Positions 28,613 to 37,702 of a stretch of 64,000 nucleotides of DNA are shown piece by piece (positions within the stretch are counted from its first letter, which is position 1; every line of letters begins with the position of its first letter). The notes beneath the pieces are model-generated. The model saw nothing but the letters and a program-made list of their open reading frames with translations. It was not told the origin of the DNA and did no database searches. The DNA is from Paludibacteraceae bacterium. GTDB taxonomy: Bacteria; Bacteroidota; Bacteroidia; Bacteroidales; Paludibacteraceae. The DNA is taken from NCBI GenBank assembly GCA_028694915.1, contig JAQVJY010000010.1, forward strand, positions 1 through 64,000, written 5' to 3'. The translations under genes were made by a program, and so were the position numbers.

Positions 28613-31228
28613 ATGGTTAAATTTTATGTTGTTTGTCAAACGAGTTTTGGTCAGGATTTGTTTCTGTCCGTCGGAGAAACTATTGTGCCGATGCGCTATG
28701 TGGTGAATGGCTTATGGCATTGCGAATTGGACATGGCGTTTAAATCGCCCACCGTGTATCGTTATTTTGTCCAAAATCCTGATAAATCGGTGACTGAAGA
28801 ATCGCCTGTAGAGCGTTTATTGCCCGCTTTTGTTGGTAATTTAACCGTTCACGATACGTTTCAAGCCAAGAATATTTCCTATGTATTTCGCACCACACCG
28901 TTTGTTGAAAGTCTCTGTTTTCACAAGGCTAAAAGATTACCTAAATTATCCAAATTAGATTCGTTATTGCTTGTAAATGCGCCAGTTGTAGAGTCGCATC
29001 AAGGTGTGGCGGTAGTTGGTTCTCACCCGTTATTAGGCGAGTGGAATGCATCGCAATTGGTAGAAATGCAATACACCGACAATGCCAATTGGTTTGTAGT
29101 TTTGAAATCGGATGAAACACTACAAGGCGCTGAATATAAATTTGTTGTTTACGATTTGAATACGCGTGCCATTGTGCGCTGGGAAGAGGGCGAAAATCGC
29201 CGATTGCCCGAAATGGCTGTTTCTACCATGTTGACGCAAGTGTTTCGACAAACATTCCAATGGAAAGGTGCTGGCGTAGCTATTCCAGTGTTTTCATTGC
29301 GTAGTGAAAACGATTGGGGCGTTGGTGAATTTTACGATTTAAAAGAGATGGTCGATTGGGCAGAACAGACTGGACAAAAGTTGATTCAAATCTTGCCAAT
29401 TAACGATACGACAAACACAAAAACAGACGCTGATTCCTATCCTTATAGTACCAATTCTGTCTACGCATTACATCCCATGTATCTTAATATGAAAGGGTTG
29501 GGTGTTCTTAAAGATAAAAAACAGTTCACCAAGTTTGAACAAGAAGGACAACTTTTAAATGCTAAGTCGTTTGTGGATTACGCTGCTGTCAATCACTTGA
29601 AATGGAACTATTTAATGGCTATTTTTGCGCAGGAATCGTCCACGGTATTTGCTACTCAAGCCTATCAAGATTTCTTTAAAGCCAATGAATCGTGGTTGGT
29701 TTCTTATGCTGTTTTTAGTGCTTTGCGCGACGAATTTGGAACGTCCGATTTTCGTCAGTGGCCCCGTTTTTCCACCTATGATGAAAAAGCGGTGAAAGCC
29801 TTTGCTGATAAGCAATTCGATGCTATTTCTATTTATTATTTTGTACAATATCATTTGGCACGACAACTCTCTGAAGTGCGTGATTATGCACATGCTAAAG
29901 GCGTTGTGTTTAAAGGCGATTTACCCATTGGCATCAGTCCCAATAGTGTGGATGCGTGGATGTATCCACGTTTATTTCATTTGGATAAACAGGCTGGTGC
30001 ACCGCCCGATGATTTTTCGGTGACTGGGCAAAATTGGGGTTTCCCAACTTATAATTGGGAAGAAATGGCCAAAGATGGTTTTAGCTGGTGGAAAAATCGT
30101 TTTCAAAATATGGCTCATTATTTTGATGCGTACCGTATCGATCATATTCTAGGATTCTTCCGTATTTGGGAAATTCCAAAGTCTTCTGTGTGGGGATTGT
30201 TAGGTTATTTTAATCCTGCTTTGCCTTTATCGGTGGCTGAAATAGAGGCTTATGGTATTCGTTTTGATGCCGATAGATTACTCACACCTTATATCACAGA
30301 AGCCTTATTGACCCAACTTTTTGGGGAACAAAAAGAGTCTCTAATCTCACACTTTTTGGATATTAAAAGTGCCGGTGTTTATCAATTTAAACCACTGTTT
30401 GATACGCAGCAAAAGGTACAACACTATTTTGATACACATGGTGTAACTTCAGAAGAAAAGTCGTTATTGAATGGGTTATTGGAGTTGCATACAGAAGTGC
30501 TTTTTGTGGAAGATATCTATCACAAAAATTCCTATCATCCACGTATTACCATTCAAAAGTCGCACGTGTTTAAATCACTCGATGATGCCTTTAAAAATAA
30601 GCTAAATCGTTTGTACGAAGATTATTACTATTACCGTCATACCGAATTTTGGAAAAAGCAAGCGATGGCAAAACTTCCTGAATTACTACGTACTACGAAT
30701 ATGTTAGTTTGTGGCGAAGATTTGGGGATGGTACCAGCTTGTGTGCCCGCAGTGATGGATGCATTACAAATTTTAAGTTTAGAGATTCAACGCATGCCTA
30801 ATAATCCTGCCACGGAATTTGTTCTGCCCTCTGAAACGCCTTATTTGTCGGTTTGTAGCACAGGAACGCACGATACGTCGCCTTTGCGAAGTTGGTGGCT
30901 CGAAAATCCAGAATCGATTCAACGTTACTATACTAGTGTCTTGCGTAACAAAGGCGTAGCTCCAACCGAGTGCAGTACCGATTTGGCGGAACAAATTATA
31001 AGTCAGCAGCTCCAAGCCAATGGTATGTGGGTGATATTACCGTTGCAAGATTATTTAGCTATGGATGGCACGTTACGTTTGGCAAATCCGTTAGCTGAAC
31101 GCATCAATGATCCTAGCAATCCGCATCATTTTTGGAGTTACCGTATGCATCTCACCCTTAATGAGTTGAATCAAGCGTCCGACTTTAATCATAAATTGTA
31201 CAAACAGATAATGGCGTATCGCCATTGA
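28613..31228 (+). CDS. malQ: 4-alpha-glucanotransferase with N-terminal starch-binding domains
   Basis: Transfers alpha-1,4-glucan segments (amylomaltase, GH77). The 871-residue protein is longer than bacterial MalQ (~500-700) because of two N-terminal CBM20-like domains; the second has VVGSHPLLGEWNASQLVEM and WEEGENRRLPE. The GH77 core starts with VFSLRSENDWGVGEFYDL and holds the nucleophile Asp in FDAYRIDHILGFFRIWEIP, the acid/base region CGEDLGMVP and STGTHDTSPLRSWW. The long CBM20-bearing type is usual in Bacteroidetes. Confidence 0.94.
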   Translation: MVKFYVVCQTSFGQDLFLSVGETIVPMRYVVNGLWHCELDMAFKSPTVYRYFVQNPDKSVTEESPVERLLPAFVGNLTVHDTFQAKNISYVFRTTPFVESLCFHKAKRLPKLSKLDSLLLVNAPVVESHQGVAVVGSHPLLGEWNASQLVEMQYTDNANWFVVLKSDETLQGAEYKFVVYDLNTRAIVRWEEGENRRLPEMAVSTMLTQVFRQTFQWKGAGVAIPVFSLRSENDWGVGEFYDLKEMVDWAEQTGQKLIQILPINDTTNTKTDADSYPYSTNSVYALHPMYLNMKGLGVLKDKKQFTKFEQEGQLLNAKSFVDYAAVNHLKWNYLMAIFAQESSTVFATQAYQDFFKANESWLVSYAVFSALRDEFGTSDFRQWPRFSTYDEKAVKAFADKQFDAISIYYFVQYHLARQLSEVRDYAHAKGVVFKGDLPIGISPNSVDAWMYPRLFHLDKQAGAPPDDFSVTGQNWGFPTYNWEEMAKDGFSWWKNRFQNMAHYFDAYRIDHILGFFRIWEIPKSSVWGLLGYFNPALPLSVAEIEAYGIRFDADRLLTPYITEALLTQLFGEQKESLISHFLDIKSAGVYQFKPLFDTQQKVQHYFDTHGVTSEEKSLLNGLLELHTEVLFVEDIYHKNSYHPRITIQKSHVFKSLDDAFKNKLNRLYEDYYYYRHTEFWKKQAMAKLPELLRTTNMLVCGEDLGMVPACVPAVMDALQILSLEIQRMPNNPATEFVLPSETPYLSVCSTGTHDTSPLRSWWLENPESIQRYYTSVLRNKGVAPTECSTDLAEQIISQQLQANGMWVILPLQDYLAMDGTLRLANPLAERINDPSNPHHFWSYRMHLTLNELNQASDFNHKLYKQIMAYRH

Positions 31229-31265
31229 TGACCGATTGTCGACATAAATCGTTTATTTTCTTACT

Positions 31266-32084
31266 ATGAATGTTATTAAAAAACAGTTGAAATTCTTACT
31301 TGTTGGTGTTTGTTTATACGCGTCTCTGGGAGTGAATGCACAAACGCTCAATGATTATCAAACACGTTTGATGCATCTGTTTCAGGCTATTAAAACAGCG
31401 GATACGGATTCGGTACGTCTGCAATATAACGATTCTGTAAAAGCTTTGTTTTCCAAAACATTAGAAATGAAAGAGTCGTTTACTTTTCCGTTCGACAGTT
31501 TGACTTACGTGGGTAAAATTACGTCTGATGATAATAACTTGCGCCTATATACGTGGAATGTAGTTACCGATAGTGGTTTAGTGTTCAATGGCTTTTTGCA
31601 GAAACTGTCGGGTGAAGTGGTAACACTCCAACAGCCTAAAGCCGCTTATAAACCAACTACGAAAGAGGTTGTTGCGTCGAATAATTGGTATGGGGCGCTG
31701 TATTATAGAGCCGTGGCGTATAAGTATAAAAAGGAAACGGTATATATGCTTGTAGGTTGGAGTCAATGCGATGAGCGTACGCAGTATAAAGTGTTAGATG
31801 TGCTTTCGTTCGACGAATTTGGTGTGGCTCGGTTTGGTATGCCTATTTTGTTTGATGAAGAAAAGCAATCGCTTACGCGTGCCGTTTTTGAATACGATGC
31901 TCATGTTGTAATGTTCCTTGATTATGAGCCGTCTCGCAAGCGGTTTGTATTCGACCATTTGTCGCCAATGAAATACTTCGAAGATGAGATAGTAACACTG
32001 GGTCCCGACATGTCGGTGGACAGCTATGTGCGAAAATCGAAAGGCTGGTTTTTAAAAGAAGACCTTCGCATGAGAAATCGGTAA
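31266..32084 (+). CDS. Secreted hypothetical protein
   Basis: A 272-residue protein with a signal peptide (KFLLVGVCLYASLGVNAQ). The mature part starts with a helical region about 30 residues long (NDYQTRLMHLFQAIKTADTD) followed by a beta-rich domain with aromatic motifs (NNWYGALYYRAVAYKYKKE, VYMLVGWSQCDERTQYKVLD). I do not recognise a named domain, although similar exported proteins are common in Bacteroidales. It follows malQ by 37 bases and is the last gene before the polysaccharide locus; no terminator was seen after it. Confidence 0.6.
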   Translation: MNVIKKQLKFLLVGVCLYASLGVNAQTLNDYQTRLMHLFQAIKTADTDSVRLQYNDSVKALFSKTLEMKESFTFPFDSLTYVGKITSDDNNLRLYTWNVVTDSGLVFNGFLQKLSGEVVTLQQPKAAYKPTTKEVVASNNWYGALYYRAVAYKYKKETVYMLVGWSQCDERTQYKVLDVLSFDEFGVARFGMPILFDEEKQSLTRAVFEYDAHVVMFLDYEPSRKRFVFDHLSPMKYFEDEIVTLGPDMSVDSYVRKSKGWFLKEDLRMRNR

Positions 32085-32130
32085 ATCGGTCAATTGTTAA
32101 ATCCCTCATAAACTCGGAAAAACCTTACAT

Positions 32131-32174
32131 TTTTGTATTGTTTTTTCGAGTTTTTTTACGTATTTTTGCTGTTT
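32131..32174 (+). promoter_or_regulatory. Polysaccharide-locus promoter, copy 1 of a 44-bp repeat
   Basis: TTG at 32138-32140, a 20-base spacer and TATTTTTG at 32161-32168 make a near-consensus Bacteroidota promoter. The 44-bp block recurs with one difference at 36585-36628, in front of the exporter operon. It drives gmd-fcl with a short leader of about 40 bases. Confidence 0.85.
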
Positions 32175-32211
32175 CATATAATATTTTAAACATATTTAAT
32201 TATAATCAGTC

Positions 32212-33267
32212 ATGAAAGTAGCATTAATAACAGGTATTACTGGCCAAGACGGATCCTATTTAGCTGAGCTTTTATTAGAAAAAGGTTATGAAGTACATGG
32301 AGTACTCCGCCGCTCTTCTTCTTTTAATACTGGAAGAATAGAACATCTATATCTTACGGAGTGGGTGAGAGATATGAAGAAAAAAAGAGCTATCAATCTT
32401 CATTATGGCGATATGACTGATTCAAGCTCCTTAATTCGTATTATTCAAGAGGTTAAACCTGATGAAATATATAATTTAGCCGCCCAAAGTCATGTAAAAG
32501 TGAGTTTTGATGTACCAGAATATACCGCTGAGTGCGATGCCGTAGGTACTTTACGTTTATTGGAGGCCGTGCGTATTCTTAATTTAGAGAAGCAATGTAA
32601 AATTTATCAAGCTTCCACTTCTGAATTGTTTGGTTTAGTTCAGGAAATACCTCAAAAAGAAACTACCCCATTTTATCCTCGATCTCCTTATGGCGTTGCT
32701 AAACAGTATGGTTTTTGGATTACAAAAAATTACCGTGAATCGTATGGTATGTTTGCTGTTAATGGTATTTTGTTCAATCACGAGAGCGAACGTCGTGGTG
32801 AGACGTTTGTGACCCGAAAAATAACGTTAGCAGCGGCACGTATTGCTCAAGGAATGCAAGACAAATTGTATATTGGTAATTTAGATTCTTTACGAGATTG
32901 GGGATATGCTAAGGATTATGTGCAATGTATGTGGATGATTCTTCAACATTCAACTCCAGAAGATTTTGTTATTGCCACTGGAGAAATGCATACAGTACGT
33001 GAATTTTGTACGTTAGCATTTGCTGAGGCTGGTATTGAGTTGAATTGGGAGGGTACTGGTGTTGATGAAAAAGGGGTAGATGTAAAAACAGGAAACATAT
33101 TGGTAGAGGTTGATCCTAAATATTTTCGTCCTGCTGAAGTGGAGCTTTTATTAGGTGATCCTACCAAAGCAAAAACATTACTAGGCTGGAATCCAACGCA
33201 AACCCCATTTGATGAATTAGTAAAAATTATGGTTCGCCATGATATGGAATATGTAAGAAAACGCTGA
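32212..33267 (+). CDS. gmd: GDP-mannose 4,6-dehydratase
   Basis: First step from GDP-mannose to GDP-L-fucose. The 351-residue SDR protein has the NAD(P) motif [10 protein letters not shown] (residues 8-17), the catalytic Ser/Thr in STSELFG (about 135-141), Tyr160 and Lys164 in [11 protein letters not shown], and the [16 protein letters not shown] loop specific to GMD. It opens the polysaccharide locus under promoter copy 1 and overlaps fcl by one base. Confidence 0.95.
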   Translation: MKVALITGITGQDGSYLAELLLEKGYEVHGVLRRSSSFNTGRIEHLYLTEWVRDMKKKRAINLHYGDMTDSSSLIRIIQEVKPDEIYNLAAQSHVKVSFDVPEYTAECDAVGTLRLLEAVRILNLEKQCKIYQASTSELFGLVQEIPQKETTPFYPRSPYGVAKQYGFWITKNYRESYGMFAVNGILFNHESERRGETFVTRKITLAAARIAQGMQDKLYIGNLDSLRDWGYAKDYVQCMWMILQHSTPEDFVIATGEMHTVREFCTLAFAEAGIELNWEGTGVDEKGVDVKTGNILVEVDPKYFRPAEVELLLGDPTKAKTLLGWNPTQTPFDELVKIMVRHDMEYVRKR

Positions 33268-34367
33268 TGAAAAAGGAAAGTAAAATATATATAGCTGGCC
33301 ATCAAGGTCTTGTTGGCTCTGCCATCTGGCGTGATTTGCAAACGAAAGGGTATTCTAATTTAATTGGGCGTACACATAAAGAGCTTGACTTGTTGGATGG
33401 TGCTGATGTGAGGGCTTTTTTTGATGCTGAGCAGCCTGAATATGTTGTATTAGCCGCTGCATTTGTTGGTGGTATCATGGCTAATAGTATTTATCGTGCT
33501 GACTTTATTTATAAAAATTTACAGATACAACAAAATGTGATAGGTGAGAGCTACCTTCATGGTGTTAAAAAACTCTTGTTTTTAGGTAGTACGTGTATTT
33601 ATCCGCGTGAAGCACCACAGCCTATGACCGAAGATGTTTTGTTGACTTCTGCCTTGGAATATACGAATGAGCCCTATGCTATTGCTAAAATTGCGGGTTT
33701 AAAGATGTGTGAAAGTTTCAATTTGCAATATGGCACGAACTTTATTGCAGTGATGCCAACTAATTTGTATGGTCCCAACGATAATTTTAATTTAGAAACT
33801 AGTCACGTACTGCCAGCGATCATTCGTAAAGTGCATTTGGCAAAGTGTTTGATGCAAAATGATTGGTGTTCCATTCGTGCTGATTTTGATAGATATCCAG
33901 TGGAAGGAATTACAGGAAAATCCTCAGAGTCACTCATCTGTGAGAAGCTCTCTAAGTATGGAATCCGAAAAGTGGCATCAGGAGCTGCTGAGGTGGAAAT
34001 TTGGGGCACAGGTAAACCTTTACGCGAGTTTTTGTGGAGTGAAGATATGGCAGCTGCTTGTGTCTATCTGATGGAGCAGGTCAATTTTGAAGATGTCCGT
34101 AAACTATCGGTACAAGCAGGTTCCAATGAGGTGCGCAACTGTCATATAAATATTGGTACAGGTAAGGAGCTTTCTATTGCTGAATTGGTGACTCTGGTAG
34201 CTGATAAAGTTGGTTATGTCGGTGGTGTTGTGTATAATGACTCAAAACCTGATGGAACCTTGCGTAAATTGACTGACCCGAGTAAACTGCACGCATTGGG
34301 GTGGAAGCATACCGTAGAAATAGCAGAAGGAGTACAAAAACTTTATGCGTGGTATAAAGATTACTAG
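33267..34367 (+). CDS. fcl: GDP-L-fucose synthase
   Basis: Epimerase/reductase that completes GDP-L-fucose. The 366-residue protein has GHQGLVGSAIW for NADP binding, LGSTCIYPREAPQPM, catalytic Tyr/Lys in NEPYAIAKIAGLKM and PTNLYGPNDNF. It is longer than E. coli Fcl (~320) because of a ~45-residue insertion after about residue 190 (DWCSIRADFDRYPVEG onward), a form I know from Bacteroides. Start overlaps the gmd stop (TGATG), a sign of translational coupling. Confidence 0.94.
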   Translation: MKKESKIYIAGHQGLVGSAIWRDLQTKGYSNLIGRTHKELDLLDGADVRAFFDAEQPEYVVLAAAFVGGIMANSIYRADFIYKNLQIQQNVIGESYLHGVKKLLFLGSTCIYPREAPQPMTEDVLLTSALEYTNEPYAIAKIAGLKMCESFNLQYGTNFIAVMPTNLYGPNDNFNLETSHVLPAIIRKVHLAKCLMQNDWCSIRADFDRYPVEGITGKSSESLICEKLSKYGIRKVASGAAEVEIWGTGKPLREFLWSEDMAAACVYLMEQVNFEDVRKLSVQAGSNEVRNCHINIGTGKELSIAELVTLVADKVGYVGGVVYNDSKPDGTLRKLTDPSKLHALGWKHTVEIAEGVQKLYAWYKDY

Positions 34368-34530
34368 CGACACAGTTTAATATTCCCTTTTTTAAGTTTA
34401 ATGTTTGTAATTTTCTTGCTTTATTTAGCTAAGCTTGAGCCAAGATGGAGCTATGATCGAGGCGTAATTTTTTATTGCTTTGGGCTATCGTTTGCTCTCT
34501 AATTGTTTTTTATCCTATTAAACTATACTT

Positions 34531-35709
34531 ATGACTTTTACTCCAGAATCAGATTTTAATGCCTTTGCCTATTTTGGTAGTCATCATGATCAGTATGAAC
34601 CTGATACGGTTCTTTTAATTGAGAGTTTATTAAGCGCCACTATTCGCTATGATTTGAGAACCGATGCCCCCTATATGGGGCGATTGTGTCGTTATTATTT
34701 AGATTCAGCTTATTCGATTAATCTCTTTATCACTTATGTTCAGAGTGATTGGGATTTGTTTAGTCCTGACAGACTGGCTGAGTGTACTGTTACCGATTCT
34801 CCTGGTTCAACGGATTTGTATCCCAATTTTGATTCATTTATGCATTTGATTGGCCGCGATGCCACGTTTGTATGTATGTACGCTGCTCTGCAAAATTTCC
34901 GTGCGAATGGTATTTTGGATTTTGAATCTATGTATGCTAATCCACCGATTCAAGCGATAGTTGAACGCCGTGAAAATATACATGTTTCGTTGAAAACGTT
35001 GGCCACTCTAAATTTTGAAGAGCAATTTATTCTAACCTGTGTTCCTATTCGCCAAGATTTTAATGAAACGCACGCTCTTATGTTATCCGCGTTATCGCTG
35101 TTTCAATGGGCTATTCGTACGCCAAAAAGTTATTTATATGTGATCCAAAAGTGTGAGAACGAACTTTTTTATTCCGAACTTAGTCAACGGATTTTACTGT
35201 TAAAATATCTGTTCAATTTGGTACATTACCGTGCGCCTCATCAGATGAAAGAACGTGATCGCGCAGCTTTGGAACTTCGTATACACGATTATTATAACAT
35301 TTTTACCGACGATACAATATGGGACTTGCAGGATGTGTACCAAATACCCCATGAAGAGGCTGTAGGTGCTGATTTAGAAGCGGATAGTGATGTGGATACG
35401 CCGTTATGTGCATCTGCTATTACCCTGAATTCAGAAACTTGTAAGTTGGATTTTATACGGGTATTATATGTATTGTACGAACTTGATTTTTTTGTCAAAG
35501 AGTCTGGTAAAAAGGTGACCAAAAAGGAGCTTTTTGCGTTTTTGGCTACTTGGTTGGATAAAGAGACGTTGACGCGTTATGATAAGGATATGACCAATAG
35601 TTGGAAGTCGGATATGAGTGCTCATGTCGCTATTTTTGATACCATGCGTTTGAAAATGGTTGAATTAGCGACTAAAAAAGGGGCACCCAATTATAAACAA
35701 GTTGACTAA
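34531..35709 (+). CDS. Hypothetical protein with RteC-like C-terminal region
   Basis: A 392-residue soluble protein with no signal peptide. The C-terminal ~90 residues (LDFIRVLYVLYELDFFVKES, KKVTKKELFAFLATWL, then a helical tail) recall the C-terminal part of RteC-type regulators of Bacteroides conjugative transposons and related accessory proteins. The middle has helical segments such as SQRILLLKYLFNLVHY. The N-terminal third is not recognised. It has no obvious role in sugar metabolism and stands between fcl and the exporter together with two tiny genes, closed off by hairpins, so it looks like an accessory insertion in the locus. The RteC likeness is tentative. Confidence 0.5.
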   Translation: MTFTPESDFNAFAYFGSHHDQYEPDTVLLIESLLSATIRYDLRTDAPYMGRLCRYYLDSAYSINLFITYVQSDWDLFSPDRLAECTVTDSPGSTDLYPNFDSFMHLIGRDATFVCMYAALQNFRANGILDFESMYANPPIQAIVERRENIHVSLKTLATLNFEEQFILTCVPIRQDFNETHALMLSALSLFQWAIRTPKSYLYVIQKCENELFYSELSQRILLLKYLFNLVHYRAPHQMKERDRAALELRIHDYYNIFTDDTIWDLQDVYQIPHEEAVGADLEADSDVDTPLCASAITLNSETCKLDFIRVLYVLYELDFFVKESGKKVTKKELFAFLATWLDKETLTRYDKDMTNSWKSDMSAHVAIFDTMRLKMVELATKKGAPNYKQVD

Positions 35710-35809
35710 ATAGGTCTCATGGGCTTGGGTATATCTTTCAAAATGCTAGGGTTATGGGTTTTTAAGCTAGGGTAGAGACGATTAACCTTGTGGGTTTTTT
35801 ACTTATTTG

Positions 35810-35846
35810 AATAGGGTTTTCCATTCGTTGGTAAATCCTATTTTTT
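35810..35846 (+). terminator. Hairpin terminator after the RteC-like gene
   Basis: AATAGGGTTTTCC (35810-35822) pairs with GGTAAATCCTATT (35830-35842) with one G-T pair and one mismatch, followed by a T run to 35846. Confidence 0.75.
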
Positions 35847-35863
35847 GTTGATAATAAAGCACT

Positions 35864-35936
35864 TACCTTTGTACTGTCAGTTTCGCAGATGGTGTTGTGT
35901 GATTGACATTTTTATTATTAACAGTCGCTTAGCGAC
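35864..35936 (+). promoter_or_regulatory. Probable promoter and leader hairpin of the small-gene pair
   Basis: TACCTTTG at 35864-35871 is a good -7 element; the -33 region is the T-rich tail of the preceding terminator, with TTG at slightly short spacing. The leader contains a compact hairpin GTCGC-TTA-GCGAC at 35924-35936, about 16 bases before the ATG at 35953. Its role is unknown. Confidence 0.5.
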
Positions 35937-35952
35937 CTAATTTATTTTAAGT

Positions 35953-36060
35953 ATGAAACAAATTCTACTTAATGTCCTTGCCAAGACTCAAAACCTGGCG
36001 AACGCCCTTATGAAAGGATGCGGAGTGTATCATTTTAGTGCTAAAGGAGGTGTACTATGA
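35953..36060 (+). CDS. 35-residue small ORF coupled to the next gene
   Basis: The frame runs from ATG 35953 to TGA 36058-36060 and its stop overlaps the next start in an ATGA arrangement. The peptide begins MKQILLNVLAKTQNLANALM, an amphipathic helix, and continues KGCGVYHFSAKGGVL. A GGAGG-like sequence inside its end (AAAGGAGGTGTACT) serves as a Shine-Dalgarno for the next gene. It may be a real micro-protein or a leader peptide for coupled translation. It is a class of gene usually missed in annotation. No family is recognised. Confidence 0.5.
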   Translation: MKQILLNVLAKTQNLANALMKGCGVYHFSAKGGVL

Positions 36061-36392
36061 AGGTGATTGACAATTTGATTACTGAAGGGCTTTCTGGTAA
36101 AGTGGAGCAATCGAAGTATTGTTTTAGACGCCACTATGGTAGTACATTTTTGACACTGAAGTCGATACCTAGTGGTGAGGAAACTCCTCAGCAACGGCTG
36201 GTAAAGAGTTGGTTTACGGAGGCTCAGCGGTTAGCAAACGTGGACATGGGCGATACTACTAAACGCCTTGAGTGGGAGCAGAAGTTGCACAAAACGAAGT
36301 ACAAAACGCCTAAAGGTAGAGCTTTTGCTTATTATTTTAAGCAGTTGAAAGCTGGTGTTATTTCTGTACCAGAGATTACAGAAGAGCCATAG
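36057..36392 (+). CDS. Small basic protein of unknown function
   Basis: A 111-residue protein with a Gly/basic N-terminal half (LSGKVEQSKYCFRRHYGSTF) and a Gln/Arg-rich helix (TPQQRLVKSWFTEAQRLAN). The layout 'short beta part, S/T-P-x-Q, helix with F-x-x-A' resembles a group of small Bacteroidota accessory proteins, but I cannot name it. It is coupled by ATGA overlap to the 35-residue ORF and is followed by a clear terminator, so the two make a separate transcription unit inside the polysaccharide locus. Confidence 0.55.
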   Translation: MKVIDNLITEGLSGKVEQSKYCFRRHYGSTFLTLKSIPSGEETPQQRLVKSWFTEAQRLANVDMGDTTKRLEWEQKLHKTKYKTPKGRAFAYYFKQLKAGVISVPEITEEP

Positions 36393-36415
36393 AGTTGTAT
36401 TGAGTGGTTGAATGG

Positions 36416-36457
36416 ATGGGAGTTGCCTCTGTGAATGCATTGGTAATTCCCATTTTT
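36416..36457 (+). terminator. Hairpin terminator
   Basis: ATGGGAGTTGCC (36416-36427) pairs with GGTAATTCCCAT (36442-36453), 12 pairs with two G-T, followed by a T run. Confidence 0.82.
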
Positions 36458-36584
36458 ACTTTTAATGAGTCCATGCTCTGTGGATGCGTTGGCAACCTAT
36501 ATTGAAGGGGATGGCAGGTGTCTATTGTTAGCGTTATGCTTAATCCTCCTTGTTCAGGGCTTTTAGTGTACGAAAATAATAGAT

Positions 36585-36628
36585 TTTTGTATTGTTTTTT
36601 CGAGTTTATTTACGTATTTTTGCTGTTT
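36585..36628 (+). promoter_or_regulatory. Exporter-operon promoter, copy 2 of the 44-bp repeat
   Basis: 43 of 44 bases are the same as 32131-32174. TTG at 36592-36594, 20-base spacer, TATTTTTG at 36615-36622. Unlike copy 1 it is followed by a long leader of about 155 bases containing a small ATCTAC/GTAGAT hairpin, before the ATG at 36787. The rest of the 36458-36584 gap shows nothing. Confidence 0.85.
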
Positions 36629-36786
36629 AATAGGAATTATTTTGTTAGGCGTTGATAATCAGTATCAAAATATGTTAATCTACACAATATTCGTAGATGT
36701 TAAATGGTATTTGGTCGATTATAATCCTAATAAACGGTAAAAAAAAATAAACATAAATCGAACGGTTTATAACTAATTATGTGTGT

Positions 36787-37632
36787 ATGGACGAAAAATA
36801 CTCTACCCTAATTGAACCCAAAACATCGCTTCTGTCTGTCGATTTTAAAGAAATTTGGCGTTATCGCGATTTGTTTTCGATGTTTGTGAAACGTGATATC
36901 ATCACGCAATACAAACAAACCATATTAGGGCCAGCTTGGTTCTTTATTCAACCATTGCTTACCATGGTGATGTACATGATTGTGTTTGGTGGCATTGCCG
37001 GTATTAGTACCGATGGGCTGCCACAAGCACTTTTTTATTTAGCTGGCATCTTGTGTTGGCAGTATTTTGCCGACTGCTTGAATAAAACGTCTAGCACATT
37101 TACCACGAATCAAAATATTTTTGGTAAAGTTTATTTTCCCCGTTTGATTGTGCCTTTAGCCACCGTTTCTTCCAATTTGGTACGGCTTTTTATTCAGCTA
37201 TTCTTGTTTGTGGTAGTTTATGTTTACTATTTGGTAGCTGGTGTTGATGTCGCTCCCAATTGGTATGTGCTGTTATTTCCTGTTTTGGTACTTATGTTGG
37301 CAGGTTTGGCATTAGGCTTTGGTATTATTATTTCGTCGATGACCACCAAATATCGTGATTTGACTATTCTATTCACCTTTGTGGTGCAATTGTGGATGTA
37401 TGCTACGCCTATTATTTATCCATTGAGCACGATTACCAATGCGACTGTTCGTACGGTTATGCTTTTAAATCCAATTACTTCCATTGTTGAAACATTCAAA
37501 TATGGCGCATTGGGCATTGGCTCATTTAGCTGGGGTGCTTTAGGGTATAGTTTTGGGTTTATGGTTGTATTGTTGGCCGTTGGTATTGTGGTGTTCAACA
37601 AAGTACAACGTAGTTTCATGGATACCGTTTAA
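36787..37632 (+). CDS. ABC transporter permease for polysaccharide export (Wzm-type)
   Basis: Membrane subunit of an ABC-2 exporter that moves a lipid-linked glycan across the inner membrane. ATG 36787 is preferred to GTG 36781. About 281 residues with a cytoplasmic amphipathic start (WRYRDLFSMFVKRDIITQYK), the family motif QTILGPAWFFIQPLLTMVMY and about six membrane helices; the late NPITSIVETFKYG motif is typical of O-antigen/teichoic-type permeases. It is the first gene after promoter copy 2. Its ATPase partner is separated from it by a four-helix-bundle gene. Confidence 0.9.
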   Translation: MDEKYSTLIEPKTSLLSVDFKEIWRYRDLFSMFVKRDIITQYKQTILGPAWFFIQPLLTMVMYMIVFGGIAGISTDGLPQALFYLAGILCWQYFADCLNKTSSTFTTNQNIFGKVYFPRLIVPLATVSSNLVRLFIQLFLFVVVYVYYLVAGVDVAPNWYVLLFPVLVLMLAGLALGFGIIISSMTTKYRDLTILFTFVVQLWMYATPIIYPLSTITNATVRTVMLLNPITSIVETFKYGALGIGSFSWGALGYSFGFMVVLLAVGIVVFNKVQRSFMDTV

Positions 37633-37658
37633 TTTTCTGCTCGAGGCAGAAAATTAAA
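37628..37658 (+). repeat. 31-bp perfect inverted repeat at the wzm stop codon
   Basis: TTTAATTTTCTGC (37628-37640) pairs with GCAGAAAATTAAA (37646-37658) around a TCGAG loop. The left arm includes the wzm stop codon. There is no T tract after it, so it is more likely a cassette end or RNA-processing hairpin than a terminator. Confidence 0.8.
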
Positions 37659-37661
37659 AGT

Positions 37662-37702
37662 TTGTAAAGTCGTAAAGTGTAAAGTTTATAAAGTGTAAGC
37701 AT
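37662..37702 (+). repeat. Left flanking TAAAGT-type repeats of four-helix cassette 1
   Basis: Four close copies of a TAAAGT unit. The part GTAAAGTCGTAAAGT (37664-37678) is the imperfect inverse of the sequence at 38092-38107 on the other side of the four-helix gene. Confidence 0.6.

Noticed and set aside
29612..29893. Antisense frame within malQ
   Set aside because: The malQ frame is intact and conserved here; the antisense frame has no promoter or ribosome site.
32131..32211. JUMPstart/ops-type antitermination element or an UpxY-type regulator at the locus start
   Set aside because: No ops-like GGCGGTAG motif and no NusG-like gene is visible; the conserved block is explained by promoter elements.
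37628..37658. The strong hairpin after wzm as a terminator
   Set aside because: It has no T tract on the 3' side, and termination here would cut off the exporter ATPase and the rest of the operon.
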